From Pycnococcus provasolii (taxonomy: Eukaryota > Chlorophyta > Pseudoscourfieldiophyceae > Pseudoscourfieldiales > Pycnococcaceae): a DNA stretch of 64,000 bases. The stretch's first letter is position 1, and the number at the start of each line of letters is the position of its first letter. This document shows, piece after piece, positions 1 through 9,194 of the stretch. The position numbers were made by a program, and so were the translations under genes. The stretch is from positions 372,001 to 436,000 of the forward strand of contig OW568879.1 of assembly GCA_938743325.2 (NCBI GenBank), in the 5' to 3' direction. The notes under the pieces are model-generated. The model did no database searches. It saw nothing but the letters and a program-made list of their open reading frames with translations, and was not told the DNA's origin.

Positions 1-451
1 AGGACCAATCAATGAGCGAGCCAATCAATGAACGAAAGGAGCCAAGGTACCATACAAGCCTGCAAAAGAAGTAAGCTGCACTGACTACTCCGAACCACCA
101 CTGGGCACCACATTCACAGCGTGACATGTTTCGCATGAGCCGGGAATGGCGAACAAATAACGGGCGGAGGGGCCGAGGGTGAAAAGGTCCTCGGCCAAAC
201 AAACTCCCCCTTTTACCCACCCTTGGGGGATACACCGTTGCTTTGTGCATGTCTGGCCTGTCCTGTCCTTTGGGGTCCGGCTTGGGTTTTGGTTTCCCAA
301 CGTCCGGACCATCCAACTAACCTCTCGGCACGCACGCTCCCGGTCACTCTTGAAACTTTTTGCTCTCGCAAAAATATTTTCTATTACTAATTTATTACTT
401 AAAAAATTATATTAAATTATCTATAAATCTAACATAACATAACATACACGG

Positions 452-492
452 GGTGTGTCTACCGTAGGCTTGGCGGTCTTACGTGTAGTGAA
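452..492. repeat. 41-bp dispersed repeat, copy 1
   Basis: Forty-one bases are identical to positions 51183-51223 in the same orientation. Read on the minus strand the sequence contains CAC|GTAAGA, a good splice-donor match. It lies at the end of a gene fragment here and also at the second copy. Flanks outside the 41 bp differ. It could be the edge of a mobile element, the start of a repeated intron, or a remnant of a segmental copy. Confidence 0.75.
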
Positions 493-710
493 AGAGGACG
501 GCTTGAGCTCGCCGCCACAGGGTCTGAGGCCTCCTGAGGCCTCCGGAGGCCGCTGTCCAAGAAGTAGACGTCCGTCCGGTCCCCTCGTCGCGCTCACCGG
601 CAACCTGTTCACGACGATGATGAGGCGGTACCTCGACCCTCTCGTCGAGCTTCCCGTTCCCGCGGTGAAGTCCACTTCGCTTCCCGCGTCCTTTGAGTCC
701 GACGCCAGGA
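493..710 (-). pseudogene. Trehalose-6-phosphate synthase N-terminal fragment
   Basis: Read on the minus strand this stretch encodes RLIIVVNRLPVSATR followed shortly by a SGGL motif. This matches the start of the glycosyltransferase family 20 domain of trehalose-6-phosphate synthase, where the usual form is RLIVVSNRLPVS...SGGLVSAL. Similarity stops right after SGGL, and the frame runs into the 41-bp repeat at 452-492, which carries a donor-like GTAAGA. No further synthase sequence is seen on either side, so this is either a captured or truncated fragment or one exon of a gene whose other exons lie outside the window. The family makes trehalose 6-phosphate from UDP-glucose and glucose 6-phosphate; a fragment this small cannot do so alone. 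Confidence 0.45.
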
Positions 711-1612
711 GTCCGCTACTTCAGGGGGGACTGACAAGGGGAAAAAAGGGGACAGAGGGGAAAAGGGGACAAAGGGGAAAAGGGGAAAAGCAGTACTACT
801 GTTGTATTAGCATCCGCCCGCCATTCCCAAAAGGCGAAAGGCGAAAGGGGAAAGGCGACTGTCGACCAGGAAGGGGGGGAGGAAGGTGGTCAAGAACAGG
901 CCGATAACCACTACTAAGGAGGTCTACTAAAGGTGTCTACTAAGGTACTGTACATACCTGTATAAATTTACATGTACAGTACTTACCCGTCAGGCCGTCA
1001 AAAGTAGTCAAACGGACCAGGCCGGTTTCATTCCCCTCTTTAACTGCCTGTAATATTTTTTACACACTTCTTCGGCAAGGGGGATGGATGGGCATCCCTT
1101 ACCAACTATACTGTAAAGTATAAACTATCGTAAACTTCACGGTGATCTCGCTCTGATGGGGAAATAGACCCGCGACCTTATTTCCAAAATAGGGCTTCGT
1201 CGACAAGGTCTATCAGTCAATAGCAGTCAATGGGCGGAACTTGTTCCTTCCCAATCCTTCCCAATAATTCCCATCACTGTCCCATCACATCACGGCCTCC
1301 ATCCCATCACGGCCTCCATCACGGCCTCCATCACATCACGGCCTCCATCACATCACGGACGGACGGATCGCTCGGAGCAACTGATCTGTCTGGCCTACCC
1401 TTAAAATTAAGAGTACATATGTAGTGGCCTCAATGATCAATCCTTCCCATCATGCCATCGCTCGATCACCTCGCTCGATCGATCGGCATCATTTCACTTC
1501 GGCCTCATCAGCGGCCTTAATCAAGTTCAGCCTTTACAGTTTATAGTAACCAACCTTGCACCGGTCAGTCGTCCGGAGCTCCTTGTAGTAGTAACTGATA
1601 AAGGAAATCATC
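711..1612. other. Intergenic region with low-complexity DNA
   Basis: No convincing gene. It holds a G/A-rich stretch at about 725-790 (GGGGAAAA and GGGGACAA units), an inverted repeat with 11-bp arms (945-955 and 972-982, GTACTGTACAT and its complement), and a minisatellite of CATCACGGCCTC-type units at about 1285-1370. The last 200 bp should hold the promoter of the LRRC51 gene, but no clear TATA box is seen. Confidence 0.6.
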
Positions 1613-2302
1613 ATGTCCATGTCGCTGACGGTGTCTGCCATGCTCGCGGCGGAGTCGCACGGACCACCGCTCGACTACAGCTTCAAAGAACTTAAGAAAG
1701 TTACGGACATTCTCGACGACGTTCCGTTCTCAGGAACGACGCGAAGTCGAGCAGTAGCAAAAGCAAGTGAACAAAACAGGGAGGGAGATGGTGGCGATGC
1801 CGCGGCCGACGGTGTCAACTCGAGGCCGCACGAACTCATGGCACTGCCCTCCTTCAAGCGCGCAGAACTCACCAAGCTGAACTCCGTATGCCTGCGTCTG
1901 GGAAATAACCTCTTCAACACGCTCAAGGGACTCGACGGCGTCGCGAACGAAGTTCTCGACGACCCCGCGCGCCTGTACTGGCTCGACGTCAGCCACAACC
2001 GATTACCTGCCATCGAGAGCGTCCTGCTACGCTTTCGTAACCTCAAGGTGCTCTACTTCCACGGAAACCAAGTGTCGAAGCTCAGCGAGGTGGACAAGCT
2101 TTCGCGACTTGACGGCACGCTGCTGAAAGTCACGCTGCAGGCGAACCCCATCGAAGAGCTTCGAAACTACCGCGTGCACGTCTTCAGCGTTCTCCCGAAC
2201 CTGAAGAAGCTCGACAACGGCGGTATCACCATCGTGGACCGCGACCGTGCGACGGTGTGGAGCGCCGCAAGGGAAGCGCGCCGGAGGATGCGCGAAGGGT
2301 AA
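1613..2302 (+). CDS. LRRC51: LRRC51-like leucine-rich repeat protein
   Basis: A 229-residue protein. Near the N-terminus PPLDYSF (about residues 20-26) is the signature opening of LRRC51. Leucine-rich repeats follow: LYWLDVSHNRLPAIESVL, LKVLYFHGNQVSKLSEVDKL and a third ending in LQANPIEE. The capping region (NYRVHVFSVLPNLKKLD, then DRDRATVW) also matches LRRC51, and the length is close to the animal protein (about 190). LRRC51 is conserved mainly in organisms with cilia and is one product of the vertebrate LRTOMT locus; its molecular role is not settled. The insert at residues 45-75 is not family-typical. The start ATG is the first in frame. With the PG-rich protein at 32.8 kb, it suggests the organism keeps cilium genes. 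Confidence 0.8.
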   Translation: MSMSLTVSAMLAAESHGPPLDYSFKELKKVTDILDDVPFSGTTRSRAVAKASEQNREGDGGDAAADGVNSRPHELMALPSFKRAELTKLNSVCLRLGNNLFNTLKGLDGVANEVLDDPARLYWLDVSHNRLPAIESVLLRFRNLKVLYFHGNQVSKLSEVDKLSRLDGTLLKVTLQANPIEELRNYRVHVFSVLPNLKKLDNGGITIVDRDRATVWSAAREARRRMREG

Positions 2303-2464
2303 AAAAGCAAAAGACATTTTGGCGGAAAATTCGTGTAACAGAACAACCTTGGTCGTGTCCCGCACCATTTCTCGCCCCATTCACGGCCCGAGCTCGTCGA
2401 CAATAATGCTGCTAGCAGCCGTCATCTCGCCAGCGCCAGTATTGAGCAAGAACGACTCGTCTTC

Positions 2465-3736
2465 ATGAAGCCTTGCCACGGCGTTCTATGGGACAACGAC
2501 GACGAAGACGGCGGCGGTAGTGGTGGTGGTCCGTCCACATTCAGGCTGGTGGAAGGAGCAACGGTGACACATTTGGGCAAGAGCTTCGTGTGGACTCACC
2601 GCCACATCAAGCCTGCAGTGCTGGAAGCTCTGCGGCACCAAGGTGACCCTATCGCAGACGCCGCAGTCAGCTCGATACTCGCGGAGGTGTCTGCGCCGTT
2701 GAAACCGTCGTGGTGGCCGACTGCAAGGTCATCGCGAAAACGACATCTCGTAGATGCCGCCATTTCTGCTGCATCACGACCAGAGAATCGGGCGGCGCGT
2801 GCACTGCTAGAGCAGGTCTCATCACTGCCGGAGTGGGCAGACCGCACGGTATGTCAACGTGGCGGCGAGTTTTTCATGCGTTTCGTTCCAGCATCCTGGG
2901 CGACGCTCTTCCATCTCAGTCTTGTCGGCGGTTATGCCGCTGGCCGTGTTGCGAAGGTGCTCAGCCTTGGCTCCGCGCTCGGCGCCGACGAACAGAGGAA
3001 CCGAGACCGTGTCTTTCGACGGCTGCTAGACACGAGCTTGATGGTGCTGCGGTGCGTCGGCGGCGGCGACAAGTCGTTGGAGCCGTTTGTCGGCCCTGGG
3101 TGGCGAGACGTCGTGCGAGTGCGCCTGCTGCACGCCACCGTCAGTGCGCGGCTAAGAAAGGGAGGGTACGACACGAGCGCTGACGGCATACCCGTGAACA
3201 ACCAGGAAGACCTTCTCGTCACACAACTCGCCTTCAGCGCGGTGGTGCTCGATGGCCTGGCGCGTCTTGGCGTGGATATTGAGGGCGAATATCGCGACGG
3301 CGCGGAGGCTTACTTGCACCTGTGGCGCGTTGTCGGTCATCTGATAGGCATCGACGAGTCGAATAATTGGGCGTGCCGCTCTCTCGACGACGCGCGCATC
3401 GCCCTGCAGTCGATATGGATACACCTCGTGCACCCGAACGAAGAGAGTCGCCGCTTGACGACGACGAGTCTGCGCAGCTTGGAACGCAGGCCGCCGAGGG
3501 CGTGGACAGCGAGGCAGTTGGCGTTCGCAACGAGATACCTGCAAGGCGACGCTCTCGCGGACGCACTTGGAGTGGCCCGTGTTGACAACGACAACGACAA
3601 TGACGGTGAGCTCGTGCGCGTTCTCATTGCGCACACGCGCTGGTCTATTCGCTGGCTCGACGCAAGTACGCTCGTTGGTCGCGTGCTCGTTGCTATCGCC
3701 GTGCGCATCTTCGACATCGCATTCCGTTGGATGTAG
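2465..3736 (+). CDS. mpaB / rubber-oxygenase-like (DUF2236) protein
   Basis: A 423-residue protein with the DUF2236 catalytic domain of the ER-bound oxygenase mpaB and the latex-clearing protein. Landmarks are the RGGEFFMRFVPASWATLFH block (about 137-155), a conserved R-x2-HA-x-VR-like helix (VRVRLLHATVSARL, about 218-231), and GIPVNNQEDLLVTQLAF (about 240-256). Biochemically known members bind heme b and cleave C=C bonds oxidatively: polyisoprene for the latex protein, a farnesyl side chain for mpaB. The C-terminal hydrophobic stretch (LVGRVLVAIAVRIFDIAF) could anchor it to a membrane. The substrate in an alga is unknown. A low-complexity acidic/Gly segment opens the protein. Family assignment is firm, activity is inferred. 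Confidence 0.75.
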   Translation: MKPCHGVLWDNDDEDGGGSGGGPSTFRLVEGATVTHLGKSFVWTHRHIKPAVLEALRHQGDPIADAAVSSILAEVSAPLKPSWWPTARSSRKRHLVDAAISAASRPENRAARALLEQVSSLPEWADRTVCQRGGEFFMRFVPASWATLFHLSLVGGYAAGRVAKVLSLGSALGADEQRNRDRVFRRLLDTSLMVLRCVGGGDKSLEPFVGPGWRDVVRVRLLHATVSARLRKGGYDTSADGIPVNNQEDLLVTQLAFSAVVLDGLARLGVDIEGEYRDGAEAYLHLWRVVGHLIGIDESNNWACRSLDDARIALQSIWIHLVHPNEESRRLTTTSLRSLERRPPRAWTARQLAFATRYLQGDALADALGVARVDNDNDNDGELVRVLIAHTRWSIRWLDASTLVGRVLVAIAVRIFDIAFRWM

Positions 3737-3783
3737 CTTTTCGAGTATCTAAAAGATGTGTAAATGTGTAACAAATGTAGCTT

Positions 3784-4533
3784 TCATCGCAAACGAAACA
3801 CGGCCGCCGCTGCCAAGGCGGCCATCATGACCAGGAGCGCGCTGCGCCGCTTCGCTTGCGCGTGACCGCCGTCCACCTCGTACAGGTAGAGCTTCGATAC
3901 GTCGCTTGTGTCGACGACGTTTTTCTTCGCGGGATTCGTCACGCCGACAACTTGTCTGGGTTGCGCCGCCCACTTGCCCAGACTCGGTGGCAGCTGGAAG
4001 AGGTACGTGACGATGCGCGTTCCTGGCTTGAGTTCTCTGTTTAGTTTCTGCTCGAGCTTTCTCAGCCCTCGAGGCAGCAGGTACAGGAACACCACGTCTG
4101 CTTGTCTCAAGTCAGCCTCAAACGCGTCGCCGTGGATGAGCGTCACGTGTTTCCTGACGTCCTCATCGCACGAGGCAAGGGCTGCGATAGACCTTGCATA
4201 AGCCACTTCGCTAATTTCATATCCCACGGCTGACTTCACCCCGTGATCGCGCGCCGCGGCGATGGGCACGCGCCCATCGCTGCAACCCAGGTCGAACACC
4301 ACCGTGTTCGCGTTCGCCTTCGCGAGGTGCAGCATGGCCGACACCACGTAGTGCGGAGTTGCGCTGATGGGACCCAGGTAGTTCGCCGCCTCGGCCGGCG
4401 GACCGGCCGGTCGGCCAGCCGGCGGCGGCGACGCGGCGGACGACATGCGACGATCCGCAGAGTGCTGGAGGGGGGGCAGAACGTCCTCCGGGTCCGGGGA
4501 GGCTCTCGCCCCTCGTCTCGAAACCACGACCAT
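3784..4533 (-). CDS. Membrane-anchored class I SAM methyltransferase
   Basis: A 249-residue Rossmann-fold methyltransferase. The SAM-binding motif I is VFDLGCSDGRVPIAAA (about residues 80-95), followed by the acidic strand-2 end YEIS and motif post-II HGDAFEADL...DVVFLYLLP. A YLGPISATPHYVVSAML segment precedes motif I, as in the FAM173/ATPSC-KMT group of lysine methyltransferases and related bacterial proteins, where a P-hv motif before motif I is typical. The C-terminus is a single membrane helix rich in Ala/Val/Met ending FRLR, so it is probably tail-anchored. The ATG at 4533 is used, since the codon just upstream is GTG. It ends 48 bp from the convergent mpaB-like gene. The substrate is not predictable. 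Confidence 0.65.
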   Translation of the reverse strand: MVVVSRRGARASPDPEDVLPPLQHSADRRMSSAASPPPAGRPAGPPAEAANYLGPISATPHYVVSAMLHLAKANANTVVFDLGCSDGRVPIAAARDHGVKSAVGYEISEVAYARSIAALASCDEDVRKHVTLIHGDAFEADLRQADVVFLYLLPRGLRKLEQKLNRELKPGTRIVTYLFQLPPSLGKWAAQPRQVVGVTNPAKKNVVDTSDVSKLYLYEVDGGHAQAKRRSALLVMMAALAAAAVFRLR

Positions 4534-4696
4534 CACACCCGAGCTCAGAATAGACTACTTCCTACCCGGTAGGGGTTAGTCATGGACAGTTCATGTGGCG
4601 CAACAACCTTGGCGCAACTCGCTCTCCGCCAGCCTCTCTCCGCCCACGCTAATTGTTCAGGTTTCTGTACAAGTCATACATGTACATATATATGTG

Positions 4697-7600
4697 TTAC
4701 ACCAAGAAATCGTCGATATCCTCATCCTCAAACTCGTCCGCCAAATCACAAACGAGACTGTCACTCCAAAACTCGTACGAACGAGCGCCGGACGCCACCT
4801 GCGCGAGCTCGGCGCACTCCGTCCGCATCGTCACGCTCACATGGTCGCCGTGAACGTGCAAGTTCGCAAGAGCGATATGTCCACGGAACGTCTGGCAGGC
4901 GTACCTTTTCGACACGACGCCCTTCCTCCTCTTGGTATCGGAGATAGCGTATAGATCAATGCGCTCAAATGGCGCGCGAAGTGAGATGCCTTCGCCATCC
5001 GCAGTGATGGTACGGCCATGAAAAATGGCTGTATGTGGAAGAACGCCAAACAAACTCGCAAATGCGCGCACACGGCTTGCATGCCACGAGGGAGGCGGAG
5101 GCCAATGAAGCCTCTGCGGGTCGCCACTCGGCGGTGCGGAGCAGAAATCCAACGGCGCAAGATGCAAAGGGAAAAGCTCCACGTCAGCCTTGCCCCTGCC
5201 CTCTGGCGAAACGCTCACGCGGATGTGCACAGCGCCAAACTCGATGCAACGAACGTGAAGGACAGCTGCAATGCGCTGCTCCTCGTGCACATCCAGCGAC
5301 AAGGCTGTGTCCGGCATAGTTGCGCTCACAGCGCCCGACGCGACTAATCGCACGGTGCACCTTCCCGCAGATTCCGTGCACGTGTTGCGCAGACGCACGT
5401 GCAAGGCGATCGCACCCGCGCCATCGCCTAGCGCGGCGCGTGCGAAGCAAACATCAGCTTGTAGGGCATCTGCCGCACCTCCGAGACTTGCAACCTGTCG
5501 CATCATTGGCGGAGCCTGCTCGCTAGAGGAATGCTCAAGAACGGCGGGACGCTCCCCGATCGCCTCGACGGATCGTGTCAAAGATGGCATAGCGTCGTAT
5601 GCACTTTCTGCGTATGCATCACGCACGTCGAATGCGCGCCAAACGGCTGCCTCAATGCGCGCCGCAGCACCGCCATCGTCGGAGGGGGCGCGGAACGAGT
5701 ACAGCCCAGCCACGCGCGGAAACTCGGTCTCATCGACCAACCTCAGCGTCTGCGATGCGACCACCGCCTCGTTCACGACACCTAATGGGAGTATCGAACT
5801 GCGACCGCGCAGCGCATCCACGAGGACCTCCAACGCGTCCGCAAGCTTGTTGCAGGCTACCGCGACACCCTGGCTGCTCGCTTTCCGTGATGGCGCGAAA
5901 GCAGCAAGACTGGACGCCGCTCGAACGTGTGCCTCGATCGCCTCCTGAGCGACGGCAGCGCCACGTGTGGATCGTGCACGCACTGCGGTGATTCCTACGT
6001 CCGCCTGAAGTAAGCCGGATTCGATCAGCTGCGTCGCAGGGGCGATGGCAGGGGCATCCACGAGAGCCGGCGCGCCAGATGCGGCGGCGCTTATGTTTGC
6101 CGTGACGGCGGAGGCAAGTGCGACCCACTGCTTGGCTTCGCCCTGCAAAGCGTCTTCGGTGAGGCTCATGCAGAGTGCCGCGATAGCTCGTGCGGAGCTT
6201 GCCACAGCCCACGAAGGAACGCCAGAACGTGCGCCGCCTCGTGCCGCAGCCGCCGCAGCCTCGAACACTGCGCCCGACGCGGCATTCGCTGACGCTTTTT
6301 CGGCACCATCGCCTCCATGCGAGGATAGTGCTTGCGCGCGCTTCGCAGCAACGAGCAAGCGTAGAAGACTCTCAGCACCAGACGATGGCCGTGCAAACCA
6401 TCCCACCGATGATGCGCAGGAAGCACAGAGCTCAAGGCTCGCGCAAATCCAGCACGCTCTCTGCCGCCTCGCGTCGTCGGTGTTCGCATCGTTTTGCGCA
6501 GCCGCGGCGGGCGCGCGCATGAGCGTCGCGCAGAAGACTGCGACAGCCTCGTCCGCCGCCACGCGTGCGGCGGCGTCGTTATCCTTGTGCGCTGCGAAGC
6601 TTGCCTCTACCGCGTGGTTTGCGGCACGGCTTGGGGCGTCCACATCCCCGTGCGCTGGGGACGGCGCGCGATGCATGCGAGCAGCCGCCGCGACGGCGCA
6701 GGCTGCGAGTGCCTCTACGCGAGCATGCGACGCCCAGCTGGGAAGCCGTGCCGCCTCCGTCGCCTCCGCGACGATCGCGTTGGCGTGAGGTGCCCCACTG
6801 CCGTCGGCATCGCCACCCTTGCGCATGTCTGCATCGAAGAGTGTGGATGCGGAAGCAAGTAGGCGTGCACGCACGCGGGACAAGTCAGCGAGCGCGTACG
6901 CACACTCTCGGTGTCGTGAAAGGCTCATGAGAGCCTCCCGCGCACTGTCTGCTCCACCGGGAACCTGCGCAAGAGCACACGCGGCTTCGACGCACGCTTC
7001 GACGTCGCCGTGCGCCGTCGCAGCATTCGCGAGCGCGACGCGTACTTCCGCCAACACACCGCTGCACGCGGTGCCAAGCTTGTCCGCCAGGAGTCTGGGC
7101 GGCGCAGCAACGGCTGCCCACACTTGCGCCGCTGTCGCGGCTAGCGCACCTTTGAGCGATCGATGGAGGAGAGTGTCCTTGCGTGATAGGAGAAGCGTGA
7201 TGGCGTCGTGTGCGCACACGACTCGCGCTTGTTCCTCGGCAGCGACGGCGGGGTCGTGCGGCGCGCCCGTGATCGCCTGTGCCGCTTCGACGTCCGCCGC
7301 GGCGTCCACGGCTGCACGCACGTACGCGAATCCCGCGGCGGCGACGTGCACGTCTTGGTCGCCTGCGAGCGCCGCGGCTGTGACTCCAAGCCCTCGAAAG
7401 CTTGCGGTTGCGCTTTGCCCCGTCGCCGTGAGTGGGACGATTCCTCCCGCTCTTGCGACGAGACTTGCCATTGCGTTTGCGAATGCGGCGCGCGTCGCAG
7501 CGTCCGGCGAGTTTGCGAAGCTCGCGAAGTTCCTGCGCGCGTCTGGCGTGAGAAGGTACTTTTGCGTGTACGTTTCAGCGTGTGTTAAGTATGCGTCGTT

Positions 7601-7951
7601 GAGCGGCGTTTCTCTTGCGAGCGGCAAGACAGGACCTAATCCAACCTGCACATTGTTTGCGGCCGCTGGAAACGATGACGACACAGGAACAACATGTGGT
7701 CCAGCCACGCCACCCACGCCACCCACGCCACCCACGCCAGCCACAGCTCCAGGAGCTAAAGACGGGACACCTGATGAGACACCACCACCAGGGACATGTT
7801 GTTGGGGCGCCATGGGTTGCCCAAGGGTGTTGCCCGGTGGAAAATGAAACACCCCGTGTCCCCGGCCGCTTCGCCCTCGCCCCTCTGTTAAGGGGAAAAT
7901 CTGTTCCAAGGCATTCCACTCCACTCCCATTTCAACATCAACGCTGCGCAT
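4697..7951 (-). CDS. TPLATE-like subunit of the TSET/TPLATE complex
   Basis: A 1084-residue protein: a Gly/Val/Pro-rich N-terminus (GGVGGVGGV from a 9-bp repeat at about 7702-7746), a long Ala-rich helical solenoid, and a beta-rich C-terminal appendage (about 780-1084) ending in an acidic tail. The appendage follows plant TPLATE in order: IALHVRLRNT with Arabidopsis VTLHLKIINLT, LFGVLPHTAIFHG with LWPSLPAVAEYTG, YACQTFRGHIALANL with YAAKTWHGGFVGMMIF, and SDSLVCDLADE with SDLQGWCDDLTDG. Length is close to plant TPLATE (about 1180). TSET is an ancient adaptor-like complex in endocytosis at the plasma membrane. The alignment was made by eye from memory, and the solenoid is too divergent to place, so a related adaptin such as AP-5 beta is possible. 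The start lies 52 bp from the divergent WD40 gene. Confidence 0.5.
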   Translation of the reverse strand: MRSVDVEMGVEWNALEQIFPLTEGRGRSGRGHGVFHFPPGNTLGQPMAPQQHVPGGGVSSGVPSLAPGAVAGVGGVGGVGGVAGPHVVPVSSSFPAAANNVQVGLGPVLPLARETPLNDAYLTHAETYTQKYLLTPDARRNFASFANSPDAATRAAFANAMASLVARAGGIVPLTATGQSATASFRGLGVTAAALAGDQDVHVAAAGFAYVRAAVDAAADVEAAQAITGAPHDPAVAAEEQARVVCAHDAITLLLSRKDTLLHRSLKGALAATAAQVWAAVAAPPRLLADKLGTACSGVLAEVRVALANAATAHGDVEACVEAACALAQVPGGADSAREALMSLSRHRECAYALADLSRVRARLLASASTLFDADMRKGGDADGSGAPHANAIVAEATEAARLPSWASHARVEALAACAVAAAARMHRAPSPAHGDVDAPSRAANHAVEASFAAHKDNDAAARVAADEAVAVFCATLMRAPAAAAQNDANTDDARRQRACWICASLELCASCASSVGWFARPSSGAESLLRLLVAAKRAQALSSHGGDGAEKASANAASGAVFEAAAAAARGGARSGVPSWAVASSARAIAALCMSLTEDALQGEAKQWVALASAVTANISAAASGAPALVDAPAIAPATQLIESGLLQADVGITAVRARSTRGAAVAQEAIEAHVRAASSLAAFAPSRKASSQGVAVACNKLADALEVLVDALRGRSSILPLGVVNEAVVASQTLRLVDETEFPRVAGLYSFRAPSDDGGAAARIEAAVWRAFDVRDAYAESAYDAMPSLTRSVEAIGERPAVLEHSSSEQAPPMMRQVASLGGAADALQADVCFARAALGDGAGAIALHVRLRNTCTESAGRCTVRLVASGAVSATMPDTALSLDVHEEQRIAAVLHVRCIEFGAVHIRVSVSPEGRGKADVELFPLHLAPLDFCSAPPSGDPQRLHWPPPPSWHASRVRAFASLFGVLPHTAIFHGRTITADGEGISLRAPFERIDLYAISDTKRRKGVVSKRYACQTFRGHIALANLHVHGDHVSVTMRTECAELAQVASGARSYEFWSDSLVCDLADEFEDEDIDDFLV

Positions 7952-8003
7952 CCTTCGCGTGCGTGCGCATCATCACAAGTAAGTCGTGTCGGCGGTGCTC
8001 ACG

Positions 8004-9194
8004 ATGACGCAAGCTACTCGCACCTTGAATGGACACACACGGCCGGTGACGTGTGTGTGCGCGATTGGCGACGCCATTGTCAGCGGCAGTAATGACAACA
8101 CCTTGAGAGTATGGAACGCAACGACAGGCACTTGTGTGCGCACATTGGAAGGACACACAGACTTTGTGCGGTGTGTGTGCGCTCATGGCAACAAGATTGT
8201 CAGCGGGAGTAGTGACAATACCTTGAGAATCTGGAAGGCAACGACAGGCACTTGTGTGCGCACCTTGACTGGACACACAGACTATGTGCTTTGTGTGTGC
8301 GCGATTGGCGACGCCATTGTTAGCGGCAGTTGGGACAGGACCTTGAGAGTATGGAACGCAGCGACAGGCACTTGTGATCGCACCTTGAAAGGACACACAG
8401 GCTCGGTGTATTGTGTATGCGCGATTGGCGACGCAATAGTCAGCGGCAGTCAGGACAGGACCTTGAGAATCTGGAACGCAGCGACGGGAACCTTGACTCG
8501 CACCTTGGAAGGACACACAAGCTATGTGCTTTGTGTGTGCGCTCATGGCGACAAGATTGTGAGCGGCAGTGATGACAAAACCTTGAGAATCTGGAACGCA
8601 GCGACAGGCACTTGTGTGCGCACCTTGAAAGGACACACAAGCTATGTGCTTTGTGTGTGCGCTCATGGCGACAAGATTGTGAGCGGGAGTAGTGACATGA
8701 CCGTGAGAATCTGGAACGCAGCGACGGGAACCTTGACTCGCACCTTGGAAGGACACACAGGCACGGTGAATTGTGTGTGCGCGATTGGCGACGCCATTGT
8801 CAGCGGCAGTAATGACAGGACCGTGAGAATCTGGAACGCAGCGAGGCCAGAGACACAGCCGCAAAGCGTTCCGCCACGAAAGAAGAGAAAATCAACAAGC
8901 GCAGCGGCGTGTGTTGCGCCATCTCCTCTTATGGACTGGTCTGCACAAGGACGTGACCCATTGATCGATATCTCTACACAAACCGAAACGACGTTGTTGC
9001 AGAAAATTCAAAATCTACAAGAAGTTCCGAGTGGTCAGCTTGAAACAATTTCGGTACCAGTTTTAGAAAATTTGGCTTCAAAACTCAAGGATGCGATTCA
9101 AAATGTGCATGAACTAGAGAGTGCAGCATTTGTCTTGAACCAGTTGGAAGCAAGGGAGGTCAGCCGTGGTGTTGCACAAAAACAACGAGACTAG
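8004..9194 (+). CDS. WD40-repeat protein with near-identical blades
   Basis: Seven WD40 repeats of exactly 40 residues (120 bp each) span about residues 5-290. Each has the form GHTxxVxCVCAxGDxIVSGSxDxTLRIWNAATGT. Repeats differ at only a few codons, mainly in the xx of GHTxxV and the residue before D, i.e. the binding face. This pattern fits recent homogenisation or selection on binding specificity, as seen in some fungal and algal WD40 receptors. After the propeller come a basic PRKKRKS stretch, a possible nuclear signal, and a short coiled coil (about 325-385). The frame closes just where an out-of-frame RING finger begins (9119-9297), so the intended protein may be a WD40-RING ubiquitin ligase. 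The first ATG is 8004; the frame upstream has only GTG. Confidence 0.75.
   Translation: MTQATRTLNGHTRPVTCVCAIGDAIVSGSNDNTLRVWNATTGTCVRTLEGHTDFVRCVCAHGNKIVSGSSDNTLRIWKATTGTCVRTLTGHTDYVLCVCAIGDAIVSGSWDRTLRVWNAATGTCDRTLKGHTGSVYCVCAIGDAIVSGSQDRTLRIWNAATGTLTRTLEGHTSYVLCVCAHGDKIVSGSDDKTLRIWNAATGTCVRTLKGHTSYVLCVCAHGDKIVSGSSDMTVRIWNAATGTLTRTLEGHTGTVNCVCAIGDAIVSGSNDRTVRIWNAARPETQPQSVPPRKKRKSTSAAACVAPSPLMDWSAQGRDPLIDISTQTETTLLQKIQNLQEVPSGQLETISVPVLENLASKLKDAIQNVHELESAAFVLNQLEAREVSRGVAQKQRD

Noticed and set aside
7938-8864. A 308-residue minus-strand repeat protein opposite the WD40 gene
   Set aside because: It is the mirror frame of the 120-bp WD40 repeats; any periodic gene gives a periodic antisense frame. 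The plus strand has a clear domain.
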